DNA from: Ilumatobacteraceae bacterium
GTDB lineage: Bacteria; Actinomycetota; Acidimicrobiia; Acidimicrobiales; Ilumatobacteraceae
Reading direction: 5' to 3'
Assembly (NCBI GenBank): GCA_033344875.1
Contig: JAWPMO010000001.1
Coordinates: 3,745,595-3,809,594 of the forward strand
Length of the DNA stretch: 64,000 bases
Position numbers and translations under genes: made by a program. Each line of letters begins with the position of its first letter. The first letter of the stretch is position 1. Shown here in pieces: positions 39,332 through 49,314 of the stretch. The notes under the pieces are model-generated. The model was given only the letters and a program-made list of their open reading frames with translations. It was not told where the DNA came from and did not search any database.

Positions 39332-40519
39332 TCAGAAGCCGGTGATGCAGCTGGGGAGCCGGTCGGCAGCGAAGAAGGCGTCGGCTCGGCGTAGCACGTC
39401 GCCGTCGCCGCCCGTGATCCGTCCGGCGCGAGCGAGCAGGCTCGGTCGGACGCCTCCGAGATAGATCGCGCCGAGCGTTGCACGGTTCATGCGGAGGTGG
39501 GGCCTCGACCGCACCTTCTTCACCGTGGCGCCGTGGTGATCGCCGTCGATCCGCCACCGTTCGGCTCGGTCGCCGAGATCGACCTCGATGACCAACACGT
39601 CGTCGCTGCCGTAGGTGCGTGCCCGGAGCGCGGTACCGGCATCGCGGATGTGGAGCCACAGCATGTCGTTGACCTCGGTCGTGCGGATCGCTCGTTGATC
39701 GTCGACGATGTACGGCAGTGCATCGTCGAGGGCCACTGCCCGGAAGCTGCGGATCGGGCCGACCAGGTCGACCGAGAGCACGGTGTGCCACAGCGCGGCG
39801 TGCGCCTCCGGTGTGATCGCCACGAGGTCGATCACCGTGAGCTCGTGGGCCGGATGGCCGTCGTTCCAGTTCGACTTCACCTTCCATGCGGCGTAGCCGT
39901 CGGCGTGCAGCGCGACCGACACACCGTCGCCGTGATGCTTCCTCGCCAGCGCGTCGGCGGCCGGGTTCCGTTCGATCTCGCCGTTCTTGGCCCGGCGGTA
40001 CCGGTCGAAGATCCCGGGCAGCGCCGGATCGTCGAGCGTCGTCATACGCACCGAACCGGGGACGGGACGGAACTCGGTGCGGACCTGGGTCCGGCGGCGG
40101 TCGATCTCGGTGACCCTGAGGTACGAGGCGATCCCGTAGCCGAAACGCTCGTAGATACCGCCCTCGCTGGCCGTCAGCATCGCGATCGGTTCGTTGCGGG
40201 CGTCGATGTCGTCGTGGAGTTCGGCCATCAGGCGGGTGAGGATGCCCTGCCGACGATGGGTGGGCGCCACCGCGACCCAGGTCACGCCACCGGCGCTCAC
40301 TTGAGCGCCGCCCGGAACGGTCACCTCCTGCCGATAGCTGCCCGCGATCCCGACGAGGTCGTCGCCGTCGTGGGCGACCCGGAAGCGATCGAGGTCGAGC
40401 GTGGCGCGGGCGAGTTCGGTCAGGTCGTCGGGCCACGGGTCGCCGAAAGCGATGCCGTCGAAACGGAGCATCGTCGGGAAGTCGTCGTCGGTGGGGACAC
40501 GGATGTCGATCTGGCCCAT
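39332..40519 (-). CDS. Eis-like GNAT N-acetyltransferase
   Basis: 395 residues, the length of Eis-family acetyltransferases with two GNAT folds and a sterol-carrier-like end. The CoA site is VTWVAVAPTHRRQGILTRLM; MLTASEGGIYERFGYGIASY is diagnostic for Eis, and the C-terminus ends in a hydrophobic carboxylate (SCITGF) used in catalysis. Eis proteins acetylate amines, including aminoglycosides. In mycobacteria eis is activated by WhiB7, and this genome has WhiB7-like genes 30 kb away. The link is inference only. GAGACT ends 6 bases before the ATG. Confidence 0.85.
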   Translation of the reverse strand: MGQIDIRVPTDDDFPTMLRFDGIAFGDPWPDDLTELARATLDLDRFRVAHDGDDLVGIAGSYRQEVTVPGGAQVSAGGVTWVAVAPTHRRQGILTRLMAELHDDIDARNEPIAMLTASEGGIYERFGYGIASYLRVTEIDRRRTQVRTEFRPVPGSVRMTTLDDPALPGIFDRYRRAKNGEIERNPAADALARKHHGDGVSVALHADGYAAWKVKSNWNDGHPAHELTVIDLVAITPEAHAALWHTVLSVDLVGPIRSFRAVALDDALPYIVDDQRAIRTTEVNDMLWLHIRDAGTALRARTYGSDDVLVIEVDLGDRAERWRIDGDHHGATVKKVRSRPHLRMNRATLGAIYLGGVRPSLLARAGRITGGDGDVLRRADAFFAADRLPSCITGF

Positions 40520-40585
40520 CCGACCAGTCTCGACGGCGGGGTGGCCCGGCGTCCACGAGGATTCGCAGGCGGTCCCGGTGCGATG

Positions 40586-41698
40586 TCAGGGCAGCGTCGT
40601 CGCGACCGGCTCGAGGGGCGGCTCGTCGGGCAGCGCGATGACGATCGGTTCGTCGGGTTGCGTGAGTCGGTGCCGGATCAGTTGGGGCACGTTGCCGAGC
40701 AGGGCGACTCCGTCGACCTGCACGATCCGGTCCTCGTCGGAGTCGGCGACGTACACGGCGTACTCGAGCAACGTCGGGCGGTCGGAGGGCACGAACTCGC
40801 CGACCGGACCGAACGCGTAGATCTGCCACTCCGGCACCACGTCGCCGGCGATCTGTGTCACGAACTCGCGCGCGTCGCCGACGTCGTCGATCGTCACGAT
40901 CTGGCGGCCGCGTGTCCGCATCGGGTCGTACGTGTCGGGACGGAGCGGGCCGAGCAGGAATCGGTCGAGGTAGTCGTGGATGTCGCCGTCGACACCGGGG
41001 GGAAGGATCTGTTCGTTGCGGATCCGTTGCTCGCGCTCGGTGCCGGGCTGGATGTAGGTCGTCCCGGTCGCGACGTCGACGATCACCTCCTCGATGTAGG
41101 AACTCGACTCGAACACGAGCCGGTACCGGTCTCGCTCGGGATCGCGTTCGATCGACACGTCGAGGACGTACCCGCCGTAGCCGAGTTCGACGCGGGTGTC
41201 GCTGCGGCGGGAGACGTCGTCGCCGAGCCTGGCGACCGCGGCGGCGATGTCGTACTCCACGACGTCGCTCAGGACGGCGCCCGACGCCGGCGGATACGTC
41301 GGGACGGCGACCGGCTCCGTCGGCGTGACGGGAGCGACGACCGAGCCGGTGGGAGTTTCGGGCGCTTCGGGCCGGGTCGTCCCCGTTCCGGGTGCCGGGA
41401 GCGTCTCGAGCGCTCGCAGCGTCGGCGGTGTCGTGATGCCCGCCGCCGAATCGCCGACCGGCGACGGCTCGGAGTCCGCGGGATCGTCGGCGACGAGGCG
41501 GACGACGGCGACGACGACACCCAGCGTCACCCCGACCGCCAGTGCCACGCCGACCAGCCGTCGCCAGTTCGGCGCGGACGGCTCGAGCCCGTCGGGAGAA
41601 CGCTGCTGGTCGACATCGCTCGTGAGCGGCACGTCGACGACCACGGCGCGGGCATCCACGACACCGTCGACCGCGGGCCGCTCCCAGCCGTCACTCAA
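40586..41698 (-). CDS. Single-pass membrane protein with extracytoplasmic domain, hypothetical
   Basis: 370 residues. A cytoplasmic stretch of about 45 residues is followed by one membrane helix (LVGVALAVGVTLGVVVAVVR), a Pro/Thr-rich stalk and a folded outer domain of about 240 residues with beta-rich character (ELGYGGYVLDVSIERDPERD; FESSSYIEEVIVDVATGTTY). No family is recognised. The start overlaps the end of the carbamoylase-like gene by 8 bases, so both are expressed together, although a functional link is unclear. Confidence 0.7.
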   Translation of the reverse strand: MSDGWERPAVDGVVDARAVVVDVPLTSDVDQQRSPDGLEPSAPNWRRLVGVALAVGVTLGVVVAVVRLVADDPADSEPSPVGDSAAGITTPPTLRALETLPAPGTGTTRPEAPETPTGSVVAPVTPTEPVAVPTYPPASGAVLSDVVEYDIAAAVARLGDDVSRRSDTRVELGYGGYVLDVSIERDPERDRYRLVFESSSYIEEVIVDVATGTTYIQPGTEREQRIRNEQILPPGVDGDIHDYLDRFLLGPLRPDTYDPMRTRGRQIVTIDDVGDAREFVTQIAGDVVPEWQIYAFGPVGEFVPSDRPTLLEYAVYVADSDEDRIVQVDGVALLGNVPQLIRHRLTQPDEPIVIALPDEPPLEPVATTLP

Positions 41699-42623
41699 GT
41701 CGTACCCCGCGCTGCGACGTCAGTCGCGTGTACACCTCGGGGCGCCGGTAGCGCTCCATGTCGAACAGCGTCCCGGTGTACTGCCGGCACCAGTCGAGCT
41801 CGCACTCGGCGATCACGAGTTCGTCCCCGGTCGTGATCGACCGGGCCAGGATCTCGCCGGACGGCGCCACGATCAGCGTGTCGGCCAGCGAGTCGACGCC
41901 CTCCTCGACGCCACCCTTCGCGACGACGACGACGAACGTCCCGTTCTGGTAGGCGCCCGACTGGGCGACCAGCGCGTTGTGGAATCCCTGGAGCGGGTTC
42001 TGGCTCGGGTCGGGCGCGTAGTGCAGCGGGGTGTTGTATCCGCAGAGGATCAGCTCGACCCCCTGGAGGCCCATCTCGCGGTACGACTCGGGCCAGCGCC
42101 GGTCGTTGCAGATCATCATCCCGACCCGTCCCCCGAACGCCTCCCACACGCCGAACCCGTCGGGCGAGGGTTCGAAGTAGTAGCGCTCGGCGTGCTGGAA
42201 CGGACGGTCGGGTTCGTGCTCCTCGTGGCCGGGGATGTGCACCTTCTTGAACGTGCCGACGATTTCGCCGTTGCCGTCGACGAGCGTCTGGACGTTCCAA
42301 CGGTGGGTCGCGTCGCCGTCGCGTTCGAGGAGCGCGTAGCCGAGGCAGAAGCCGATGCCCAGGCGTCGGGCCTCGTCGAACAGCGGCTGGGTCGCGTCGT
42401 TGGGCATCGACGTCTCGTACCAGTGGTCGGCCTCGGTGATGTCGTCGACGAACCAGCGCGGGAAGAACGTCGTCAACGCGAGCTCGGGGTACACGACCAG
42501 GTCGCTGCCCGCCGCGGCGGCGTCGCGCAGCAGTGCCAGCAGTCGGTCGACGACGTCGGCGCGGTCGTGGTCGCGCTGGATCGGGCCGAGTTGGGCCGCT
42601 GCCACTTTGACGGTTCGGGTCAT
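41691..42623 (-). CDS. Nitrilase-superfamily amidase, N-carbamoyl-D-amino acid hydrolase-like
   Basis: 310 residues. The catalytic triad Glu47 (VVYPELALTTFFPRW), Lys127 (FKKVHIPGHEEHEP) and Cys172 (MMICNDRRWPES) falls at the same residue numbers as in Agrobacterium D-carbamoylase. RRWPESYREMGLQGVELIL and TPLHYAP are also typical. It should hydrolyse N-carbamoyl amino acids or beta-ureido compounds, releasing ammonia and CO2, as in hydantoin or pyrimidine breakdown. CAAACT (opposite strand 42631-42636) ends 7 bases before the ATG. Confidence 0.87.
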   Translation of the reverse strand: MTRTVKVAAAQLGPIQRDHDRADVVDRLLALLRDAAAAGSDLVVYPELALTTFFPRWFVDDITEADHWYETSMPNDATQPLFDEARRLGIGFCLGYALLERDGDATHRWNVQTLVDGNGEIVGTFKKVHIPGHEEHEPDRPFQHAERYYFEPSPDGFGVWEAFGGRVGMMICNDRRWPESYREMGLQGVELILCGYNTPLHYAPDPSQNPLQGFHNALVAQSGAYQNGTFVVVVAKGGVEEGVDSLADTLIVAPSGEILARSITTGDELVIAECELDWCRQYTGTLFDMERYRRPEVYTRLTSQRGVRLE

Positions 42624-42668
42624 GGGGCACAGTTTGGCGTGCTGCGGGCAGGCGTACCATGGCGACCT

Positions 42669-44885
42669 GTGATCGCGCAGCGACGTCCGAACGAGCTCAA
42701 CGAGTTGGAGACCACCCTGGTCGACCGGATCGCCGCAGCGGCGGGAGGTCCGTCACGCAGCGAGCCGGGGATCGATCCGGATCGCCTCCGGGGCATCTTC
42801 ACCGCCCAGGTGCAGAGTCGAGTGGTCGACCACGTCGCACGCTGGCTGCGCAGTCGCGGGCACGGCTACTACACGATCGGATCGGCAGGCCACGAGGGCA
42901 ACGCGGCGATCGCCGCCGCGCTCCGTCCGACCGATCCGGCGCTGCTGCACTACCGATCGGGTGGGTTCTACTGTGCCCGGGCGCAACAGGTGCCGGGCCA
43001 CGACCCGGTCCGCGACGTCCTCGCCGGCATGCTCGCCCTCACCGAGGAACCGATCGCCGGCGGTCGCCACAAGGTGTTCGGGCACCCCGACCTCGCCGTG
43101 ATCCCGCAGACGTCGACGATCTCGTCACAGCTGCCACGAGCCCTCGGCATCGCGCTGGCGATCGGACGATCCCGCCGACTCGGTGTCCCGTCGCCGTGGC
43201 CGGCCGACGCGCTCGCCGTCTGCTCGTTCGGCGACGCCAGCGCGAACCACTCCACGGCGCAGGGTGCGATCAACGCCACGGCCTACTCGGCGCACGCCGG
43301 ACTCGCGGTGCCGCTGCTCCTGGTGTGCGAGGACAACGGGCTCGGGATCAGCGTGCCGACCCCCACTGGTTGGATCGAGGCGGCGTTCTCGGGACGACGC
43401 GGTCTGCGCTACGTCCAGGTCGACGGCAGCGACCCCGCCGCCGTCCACGCGGCGACGAGCGAGGCCGCCGCCGACATCCGTCGGACGCGCCGGCCCGTGC
43501 TGCTGCACGTCGCGACCGTCCGCTTCCTCGGGCACGCGGGCACCGACGTCGAATCGGGCTACCGGACGGCGTCGGCGGTCCGGCAGGACCGTGAACGCGA
43601 CCCGATCCTCGGCACGGCCCGTGCCCTGATCGAGTCGGGTGCCGCGACCGCCGACGAGTTGATCGGCGAGTACTTCCTGACCACCGAACGAACCCGGGCA
43701 TTGGCGCTCGAGATGGCGACCCACGGCACGCTGAGGTCGCGCGCCCAGGTCATGTCGCCGCTCGCGCCTCGCGACGCCGCGCGGGTGGCCGAAGTGGCCG
43801 GTCGTGCGGCGAACCCCGACGTCCGCGCCGACGTGTTCGGGGCGACGGTGCCCGAAGCCGAGGGGCCGCTCACCCTGGCGGAGACGATCAACCGATCGCT
43901 GTCCGACATCTTGGCGTCGACCGATCACACGCTGGTGTTCGGTGAGGACGTCGCGGTCAAGGGTGGCGTGTACGGGGTGACCCGCGGACTCCAGAAGCGC
44001 TTCGGCGCGGCCCGGGTGTTCGACACGCTGCTCGACGAGCAGTCGATCCTCGGCAATGCCTTGGGTGCCGGCGTGTCGGGGCAGATCCCGATCCCGGAGA
44101 TCCAGTATCTGGCGTACCTGCACAATGCGATCGACCAGCTGCGCGGCGAGGCTGCCAGCCTGTCGTTCTTCTCCAACGGGCAGTACCGCAACCCGCTCGT
44201 CGTGCGTGTGGCCGGGTACGCCTACCAGAAGGGGTTCGGCGGCCATTTCCACAACGACAACGCGATCGCCTCGCTGCGCGACATCCCTGGGCTGGTGATC
44301 GCCTCGCCGGCCCATCCGTCCGACGCCGCACCGATGCTGCGGACGTGTGTGGCCGCGGCGATCGCCGATGGCACGGTCTCGGTCTTCCTCGAGCCGATCG
44401 CGCTGTACCACGAGCGCGACCTGCACGAGCCCGGCGACGGCGTGTGGCTGTCGGAGTACGCGGCACCCGACCGATGGGCAGACGAGCACGTTCCGATCGG
44501 GTCGGGACGGCTCGTGCGCGACGGCGACGACGTCTTGATCGTCACCTGGGCGAACGGTCTGGCGATGTCGCTGCGCGCGGCGCGCGAGCTCGCGCAGCAT
44601 GGTGTGTCGTGCCGGGTGTTCGACCTGCGGTGGCTCGCACCGATGCCGATCGACGAGGTGCTCGAGCATGCCGGGCAGGTGGGACGCGTCCTCGTGGTCG
44701 ACGAGACCCGCGCCAGCGGCGGCGTTGGCGAAGGGATCGTCGCCGGACTCGTCGCGGGCGGCTTCGGCGGCCCGATCCGGCGGGTGGCCGCCGCCGATTC
44801 GTTCGTCCCGCTCGGCGATGCGGCGAACCTGGTGCTCGTCGGCGTCGACGAGATCGTCGGCGCTGCGTCGGCGTTGGCGGTCTGA
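42669..44885 (+). CDS. 2-oxoacid dehydrogenase E1, alpha and beta subunits fused
   Basis: 738 residues. Residues 1-370 are an E1-alpha domain ([20 protein letters not shown]; the ThDP/Mg region [20 protein letters not shown]). Residues 395-738 are E1-beta ([55 protein letters not shown]). The fusion resembles branched-chain 2-oxoacid dehydrogenase E1. It decarboxylates 2-oxoacids with thiamine diphosphate and passes the acyl group to E2. No E2 or E3 gene is in the window. TACCAT at 42655-42660 precedes GTG 42669. The following carboxylase gene suggests branched-chain amino-acid to propionyl-CoA metabolism. Confidence 0.88.
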   Translation: MIAQRRPNELNELETTLVDRIAAAAGGPSRSEPGIDPDRLRGIFTAQVQSRVVDHVARWLRSRGHGYYTIGSAGHEGNAAIAAALRPTDPALLHYRSGGFYCARAQQVPGHDPVRDVLAGMLALTEEPIAGGRHKVFGHPDLAVIPQTSTISSQLPRALGIALAIGRSRRLGVPSPWPADALAVCSFGDASANHSTAQGAINATAYSAHAGLAVPLLLVCEDNGLGISVPTPTGWIEAAFSGRRGLRYVQVDGSDPAAVHAATSEAAADIRRTRRPVLLHVATVRFLGHAGTDVESGYRTASAVRQDRERDPILGTARALIESGAATADELIGEYFLTTERTRALALEMATHGTLRSRAQVMSPLAPRDAARVAEVAGRAANPDVRADVFGATVPEAEGPLTLAETINRSLSDILASTDHTLVFGEDVAVKGGVYGVTRGLQKRFGAARVFDTLLDEQSILGNALGAGVSGQIPIPEIQYLAYLHNAIDQLRGEAASLSFFSNGQYRNPLVVRVAGYAYQKGFGGHFHNDNAIASLRDIPGLVIASPAHPSDAAPMLRTCVAAAIADGTVSVFLEPIALYHERDLHEPGDGVWLSEYAAPDRWADEHVPIGSGRLVRDGDDVLIVTWANGLAMSLRAARELAQHGVSCRVFDLRWLAPMPIDEVLEHAGQVGRVLVVDETRASGGVGEGIVAGLVAGGFGGPIRRVAAADSFVPLGDAANLVLVGVDEIVGAASALAV

Positions 44886-44934
44886 CGGGCGGTCGAAGCC
44901 TCGCTCGCGCCGCGCACCCACTACGTTCTGTTCC

Positions 44935-46485
44935 GTGAGTTCGATGCAGGACAAGATCGACGACCTCCAGAAACGCCGTGAGGCGGCACTGGCGGCCGGT
45001 TCGGAGCGCTCGGTCGAGCGGCAGCACGCCAAGGGCAAGATGCTCGCCCGCGAGCGGATCGAGTACTTCCTCGACGACGGCAGCTTTCACGAGCTCGACA
45101 TGCTCGCCCGCCACCGTGCCCACGAAGCCGGGCTCGGTGAGCGGCCGTACACCGACGGTGTGATCACCGGCTGGGGCACCGTCGACGGCCGGAAGGTGTT
45201 CGTGTTCTCGCAGGACTTCACCGTGTTCGGTGGAGCGCTCGGCGAGGTGTTCGCCGAGAAGATCCACAAGTTGATGGATCTCTCGCTGAAGACCGGTGCA
45301 CCGCTGATCGGTCTGAACGACGGCGCGGGCGCCCGGATCCAGGAGGGCGTGGTCAGCCTCGCCAGCTACGGCGGGATCTTCCGCCGCAACGTGCAGGCAT
45401 CGGGCGTGATCCCGCAGATCTCGGTGATCCTCGGGCCGTGCGCCGGTGGCGCCGTGTACTCGCCGGCGATGACCGACTTCATCTTCATGGTCCGCGAGTC
45501 GTCGCACATGTTCATCACCGGGCCCGACGTCGTGAAGACGGTCACGGGTGAGGAGGTCACGCTCGAAGAGCTCGGCGGCGCGATGTCGCACGCGTCCAAG
45601 TCGGGTGTGGCGACGTTCGTGGCCGACGACGAGAAGGCGTGCCTCGACGACGTTCGGTTCCTGCTGTCGTTCCTGCCGGCGAACAACCTCGAACAACCGC
45701 CGGTGGAGGAGCCGACCGACGATCCCGAGCGGCTGTGTCCCGAGCTGACCGACATCCTCCCCGACAGCCCGAACCTGCCGTACGACATGCACGCCGTGAT
45801 CAAGTCGGTGGTCGACGACGCCGAGTTCTTCGAGTACTTCCCGCACTGGGCCAAGTCGATCCTGTGCGGGTTCGCCCGCGTCGACGGTCAGCCCGTCGGT
45901 GTGGTCGGCAACCAGCCGATGATCCTCGCCGGCGTGCTCGACATCGAGTCGGCCGAGAAGGCGGCGCGCTTCGTGCGCACGTGCGACGCGTTCAACATCC
46001 CGATCCTCACCTTCATCGACGTGCCGGGCTTCCTGCCGGGCGTCGACCAGGAGTACGGCGGCATCATCCGGCACGGCGCCAAGCTGCTCTACGCGTACTG
46101 CGAGGCCACCGTCCCGCGCATCTCGATCATCACCCGCAAGGCGTACGGCGGCGCGTACGTGGTCATGGACTCGAAGTCGATCGGTTCCGACCTCTCCTTC
46201 GCGTGGCCATCGGCCGAACTCGCGGTGATGGGTCCGCAGGGCGCGGTCGAGATCGTCTATCGCCGCGAACTGCAGCAGGCGGCCGACCCGGTTGCCCGCC
46301 GCGCCGAACTCGTCGCCGAGTACAGCGAGAAGTACGCCAACCCCTACGCAGCCGCCGAGCGTGGCTTCGTCGACGACGTGATCGACCCGGCCGAGACACG
46401 CCGCAAGGTCGTCGCCGGTCTGCGGGTGCTGCGCTCGAAGCGCGAAGACCTGCCGCAGCGCAAGCACGGCAACGTCCCACTCTGA
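44935..46485 (+). CDS. Propionyl-/acyl-CoA carboxylase beta (carboxyltransferase) subunit
   Basis: 516 residues, typical for PccB/AccD5. Carboxyltransferase landmarks are [90 protein letters not shown] and the oxyanion region [13 protein letters not shown]. It transfers carboxybiotin to propionyl- or acetyl-CoA. The biotinylated alpha subunit is elsewhere; an epsilon-like partner lies at 52263. TACGTT at 44922-44927 ends 7 bases before GTG 44935; ATG 44944 is an alternative. Confidence 0.93.
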   Translation: MSSMQDKIDDLQKRREAALAAGSERSVERQHAKGKMLARERIEYFLDDGSFHELDMLARHRAHEAGLGERPYTDGVITGWGTVDGRKVFVFSQDFTVFGGALGEVFAEKIHKLMDLSLKTGAPLIGLNDGAGARIQEGVVSLASYGGIFRRNVQASGVIPQISVILGPCAGGAVYSPAMTDFIFMVRESSHMFITGPDVVKTVTGEEVTLEELGGAMSHASKSGVATFVADDEKACLDDVRFLLSFLPANNLEQPPVEEPTDDPERLCPELTDILPDSPNLPYDMHAVIKSVVDDAEFFEYFPHWAKSILCGFARVDGQPVGVVGNQPMILAGVLDIESAEKAARFVRTCDAFNIPILTFIDVPGFLPGVDQEYGGIIRHGAKLLYAYCEATVPRISIITRKAYGGAYVVMDSKSIGSDLSFAWPSAELAVMGPQGAVEIVYRRELQQAADPVARRAELVAEYSEKYANPYAAAERGFVDDVIDPAETRRKVVAGLRVLRSKREDLPQRKHGNVPL

Positions 46486-46554
46486 TCCGCCGAGGCCGTC
46501 CGATCGGCCCATCGGTGGATCGCAGGATCGGTGACGTCGTCGCCGGCAGCCTGG

Positions 46555-48921
46555 TCAAGGGCTGTCGATGACGAGCGTCGGTGTTGGTTGTACTTGATTC
46601 GTGCCGTCGCCGACCTGTCCGGACTCGTTGAAGCCCCAGCACATGATGTCGTGGTCGGTCGTGGTGACGCAGGCGTGGAACCGGCCGCCGCTGATCGAGG
46701 TGACCGGAGCAAGACCGTGGACCGGACCGGCGATCTGGGTCGTGTCGGCTGATGTGGATGGGGCCAGCCCGGCAGTCGCGGCCGATTGGGACCCCCAGCA
46801 GTAGAGGTTCTGGTCGGTGCGCAGTGCGCACGCCCAGTCGTCACCTCCGGCGATCTCGGTGATCTCTTCGGCTGGCTCGCCGGTCGTTGCGTCCTTGACA
46901 TCGACGGGCGTCAACGATCGTCCTGTGGTTCCGTTGCCGAGCATCGAGTTTCCCCAGCACGCTGCCTGGGAGTTGGTGCGAACGGCGCAGCCTCGGAGCG
47001 AGCCGAGTGAGATGGAGGTGGCGTCGGTCAGGCCGGCGACGAGACGCGGTGCCTCGGAGTCGGTGCCGGAGCCGTCTCCGAGAACACCGGTGCTGCCCAT
47101 CCCTCCCCAGCACAGGACGCGACCGTCGGACCGTCGAGCGCATGCGTACTCGTCGGCCACCTCGATCTCCGCGATGTCGGAAAGTCCGGCGATCTGGGTT
47201 GGCGTCGCAAGAGTTCCGGCACCGAAACCGGCCCCCCAGCAGTGCACCGTTCCGACAGACCGCAGCGCGCACGTGTTCAGGTACCCGGTTTCGACGTCGA
47301 CGACGTCATCGAGCCCAGGCACCTGGATGGCTATCCAGCGCACATCGGTCTGGCCATCGCCGAGCACAGGTATGACGCCGCCTCCGCCCCGACACCAGAC
47401 GGTGCCGTCGCTGCGCAGGAAGCACGTGTGGGTCCAGTCGATGGCAACATCGACAGCGTCGTCGAAGATGCCGAGCGGGTATGGAGCGAAACGTGACGGC
47501 GGTGTCGCCAGGCCCTGGAAGGCAAACTCGTCCTGCGGGTTCGAACCCCAACACGACACGCGGCCGAGCGAGTCGATCGAACACGTTCCGCGAGCGTCCG
47601 CGACGACCGAGCGGATGGCTGCTGGTTCTTCCACGAAATAGCCGGCGACGTCGACGACGACGTCAGGGTTCCCGGCAAGGTTGTAGATGCTCACCTTGCC
47701 GCCGGCGCCGAGTTTGGCGATCACGAGGTTCGGCACCGTGTGGCCGCCACCGCGCATGTTGAGATTTGACGTCTCCGGTCGTTGACTGCCGTACGGCCAC
47801 ACCGTCAGGAACGAAGGAGCATCGGCTCCGACTGCCGTCACGTTCAACACCACCGAACTGACACCCGTCAGCGGCACACCACCGATGCCGAGCACCGGAA
47901 ACTCGAGCTCGTCGCCCTGCCCGACCGGCATGCCCCGGTTCGTCCCGCCCGGCGTCACGGACTCGCCGGGCCGAGTCTCGAGCAGCCGGGCGGGCTGCAA
48001 GGGGACAAAGGTGCCCCCAGTTGTGAAGTATCCGGCAACATCGACGATCACGTCGACCGAGCCAGCCAGATTGAAGATCGACACCTTTCCGTCCGTCCCC
48101 ACCTTCGCGATGACGAGGTTTGCCCGGGTCTCGCCCGGAGCTGTGTTCAGGTTCGACGCCACCGGTCTCGTCTGGCCGGCGGGCCACACCGTGATGAACG
48201 ACGGCGATGTCGGATTCGTGACCGCCACGTTGAGCACCACTGCATCGACACCGGAAGCGGGCACACCACCCCGACCGAGCACGCCCAGATCGAACCGACC
48301 CGCCGCGCCGATCGGATTCCCCGGCAGCTCACGTCCGTCAATGGTCGTCGTTCCCGGCCGGGTGTCGAGCAGACGCGCCGGAATGAGCGGCTCGAACCCA
48401 TCGGTTTCCGGGAAATACCCCGCGACATCAACAACCACATCGACAGTGCCGAAACGATTGAAGATCGACACCTTGCCGCCCGTGCCCACCTTGGCGACGA
48501 CCAGGTTCGGAACCGATTGGCCGGGAACGAAGTTGACGTTCGAAGCCTCAGGCCGAGCCTCCCCGGTCGGCCATGCGGTCAGGAACGACGGTGCCGTCGG
48601 GCCGGTCGCCGTCACGTTGAGGACAACGGCCGCAACGCTGGCCGCCGGAACACCACCGCGACCCGTCACCACCAGTTCGACCGTGTCGTTCGTCCCGATC
48701 GGTCCGCCGGGAAGCCCGAGGCCATCCACGGTCACCTCACCTGGCCGAGTGTCGAGCAACCTCGCCGGTACGAGTGGCGTGAACCACACCGGTTCATCCG
48801 TCGGCGGCAACACAGACGGACCACCGATCGCAGTCCCCCCGATCACCACCGACGACGAAACGACCACGACCACGACCGTGGCGAGCCGAGACAGGACTGA
48901 TCTGATGGTCCGATGGCGCAC
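46555..48921 (-). CDS. Secreted protein with three LLDTR/VVVDVAGYF modules and RCC1 repeats
   Basis: 788 residues. A signal peptide (VRHRTIRSVLSRLATVVVVV) precedes three homologous modules of about 125 residues (46-170, 176-299, 305-429). Each starts P-ARLLDTRPG and ends GKVSIFN--G--DVVVDVAGYF. From 437 on, RCC1-type repeats form a probable beta-propeller (TCFLRSDGTVWCRGGGG; ACARRSDGRVLCWGGMG; ACALRTDQNLYCWGSQ). Cysteines recur in each blade. It is probably displayed or released; ligand unknown. GTG 48921 is used because CAGAGT ends 7 bases upstream; the frame opens further to 48960. Confidence 0.82.
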   Translation of the reverse strand: MRHRTIRSVLSRLATVVVVVVSSSVVIGGTAIGGPSVLPPTDEPVWFTPLVPARLLDTRPGEVTVDGLGLPGGPIGTNDTVELVVTGRGGVPAASVAAVVLNVTATGPTAPSFLTAWPTGEARPEASNVNFVPGQSVPNLVVAKVGTGGKVSIFNRFGTVDVVVDVAGYFPETDGFEPLIPARLLDTRPGTTTIDGRELPGNPIGAAGRFDLGVLGRGGVPASGVDAVVLNVAVTNPTSPSFITVWPAGQTRPVASNLNTAPGETRANLVIAKVGTDGKVSIFNLAGSVDVIVDVAGYFTTGGTFVPLQPARLLETRPGESVTPGGTNRGMPVGQGDELEFPVLGIGGVPLTGVSSVVLNVTAVGADAPSFLTVWPYGSQRPETSNLNMRGGGHTVPNLVIAKLGAGGKVSIYNLAGNPDVVVDVAGYFVEEPAAIRSVVADARGTCSIDSLGRVSCWGSNPQDEFAFQGLATPPSRFAPYPLGIFDDAVDVAIDWTHTCFLRSDGTVWCRGGGGVIPVLGDGQTDVRWIAIQVPGLDDVVDVETGYLNTCALRSVGTVHCWGAGFGAGTLATPTQIAGLSDIAEIEVADEYACARRSDGRVLCWGGMGSTGVLGDGSGTDSEAPRLVAGLTDATSISLGSLRGCAVRTNSQAACWGNSMLGNGTTGRSLTPVDVKDATTGEPAEEITEIAGGDDWACALRTDQNLYCWGSQSAATAGLAPSTSADTTQIAGPVHGLAPVTSISGGRFHACVTTTDHDIMCWGFNESGQVGDGTNQVQPTPTLVIDSP

Positions 48922-49033
48922 GGCGGAAACTCTGACACAACGTGCCTCCTCGACCCCCACCCATCACCTACCGTCGGCCACGGGCCCGAGTTGCGGTCTG
49001 GACGTCCGGTCGAACGCGCTCCTCGCGCGGGCG

Positions 49034-49240
49034 CTAGTCCTCGGTGAGGTCGGTCAGGTCGTTGGCGACACCGCCGGGATCGGTGATCGTCGGTGATTCG
49101 CCGTCGACCTCCAGTGGGGCACCGGGTCGCTCGGGGCTGTCGTCGCCGCAAGCGGTCAGCGCACCGGTGGCGGCGACGGCGAGCAGCGTCGGGACGAGCC
49201 ATGTCGTCAACGGTCGCTTGGGTCGGGATCGCGTCGTCAT
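49034..49240 (-). CDS. Small lipoprotein, 68 residues
   Basis: A basic N-terminus (MTTRSRPKRPLTTWLVPTLL) and hydrophobic core end in the lipobox LTAC, lipidating the cysteine near residue 31. The mature part is about 38 residues, acidic and Pro-rich (SPERPGAPLEVDGESPTITD), without an obvious fold. Function unknown. No hexamer typical of leaderless starts is seen here. Confidence 0.65.
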   Translation of the reverse strand: MTTRSRPKRPLTTWLVPTLLAVAATGALTACGDDSPERPGAPLEVDGESPTITDPGGVANDLTDLTED

Positions 49241-49314
49241 GAACAGGGGCGTGCCCGGTCGACAGGCGGCTCAAACGGCTGCGGCGCGGTTGATCGCCGT
49301 CGCAGCGACCGCTG

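Noticed and set aside
39093-41836. Long frames of 578 codons (minus) and 779 codons (plus) around the Eis-like gene
   Set aside because: Compositionally biased products with no domain, overlapping real genes with catalytic motifs.
43125-46512. Two long minus-strand frames (637 and 656 codons) opposite the E1 and carboxylase genes
   Set aside because: Antisense of two well-recognised enzymes; products are not protein-like.
47537-47550. GGTTCGAACCCC resembling a tRNA T-loop
   Set aside because: It lies inside the RCC1 protein gene and no acceptor, D or anticodon arms can be built around it. No tRNA or rRNA gene was found in the window.
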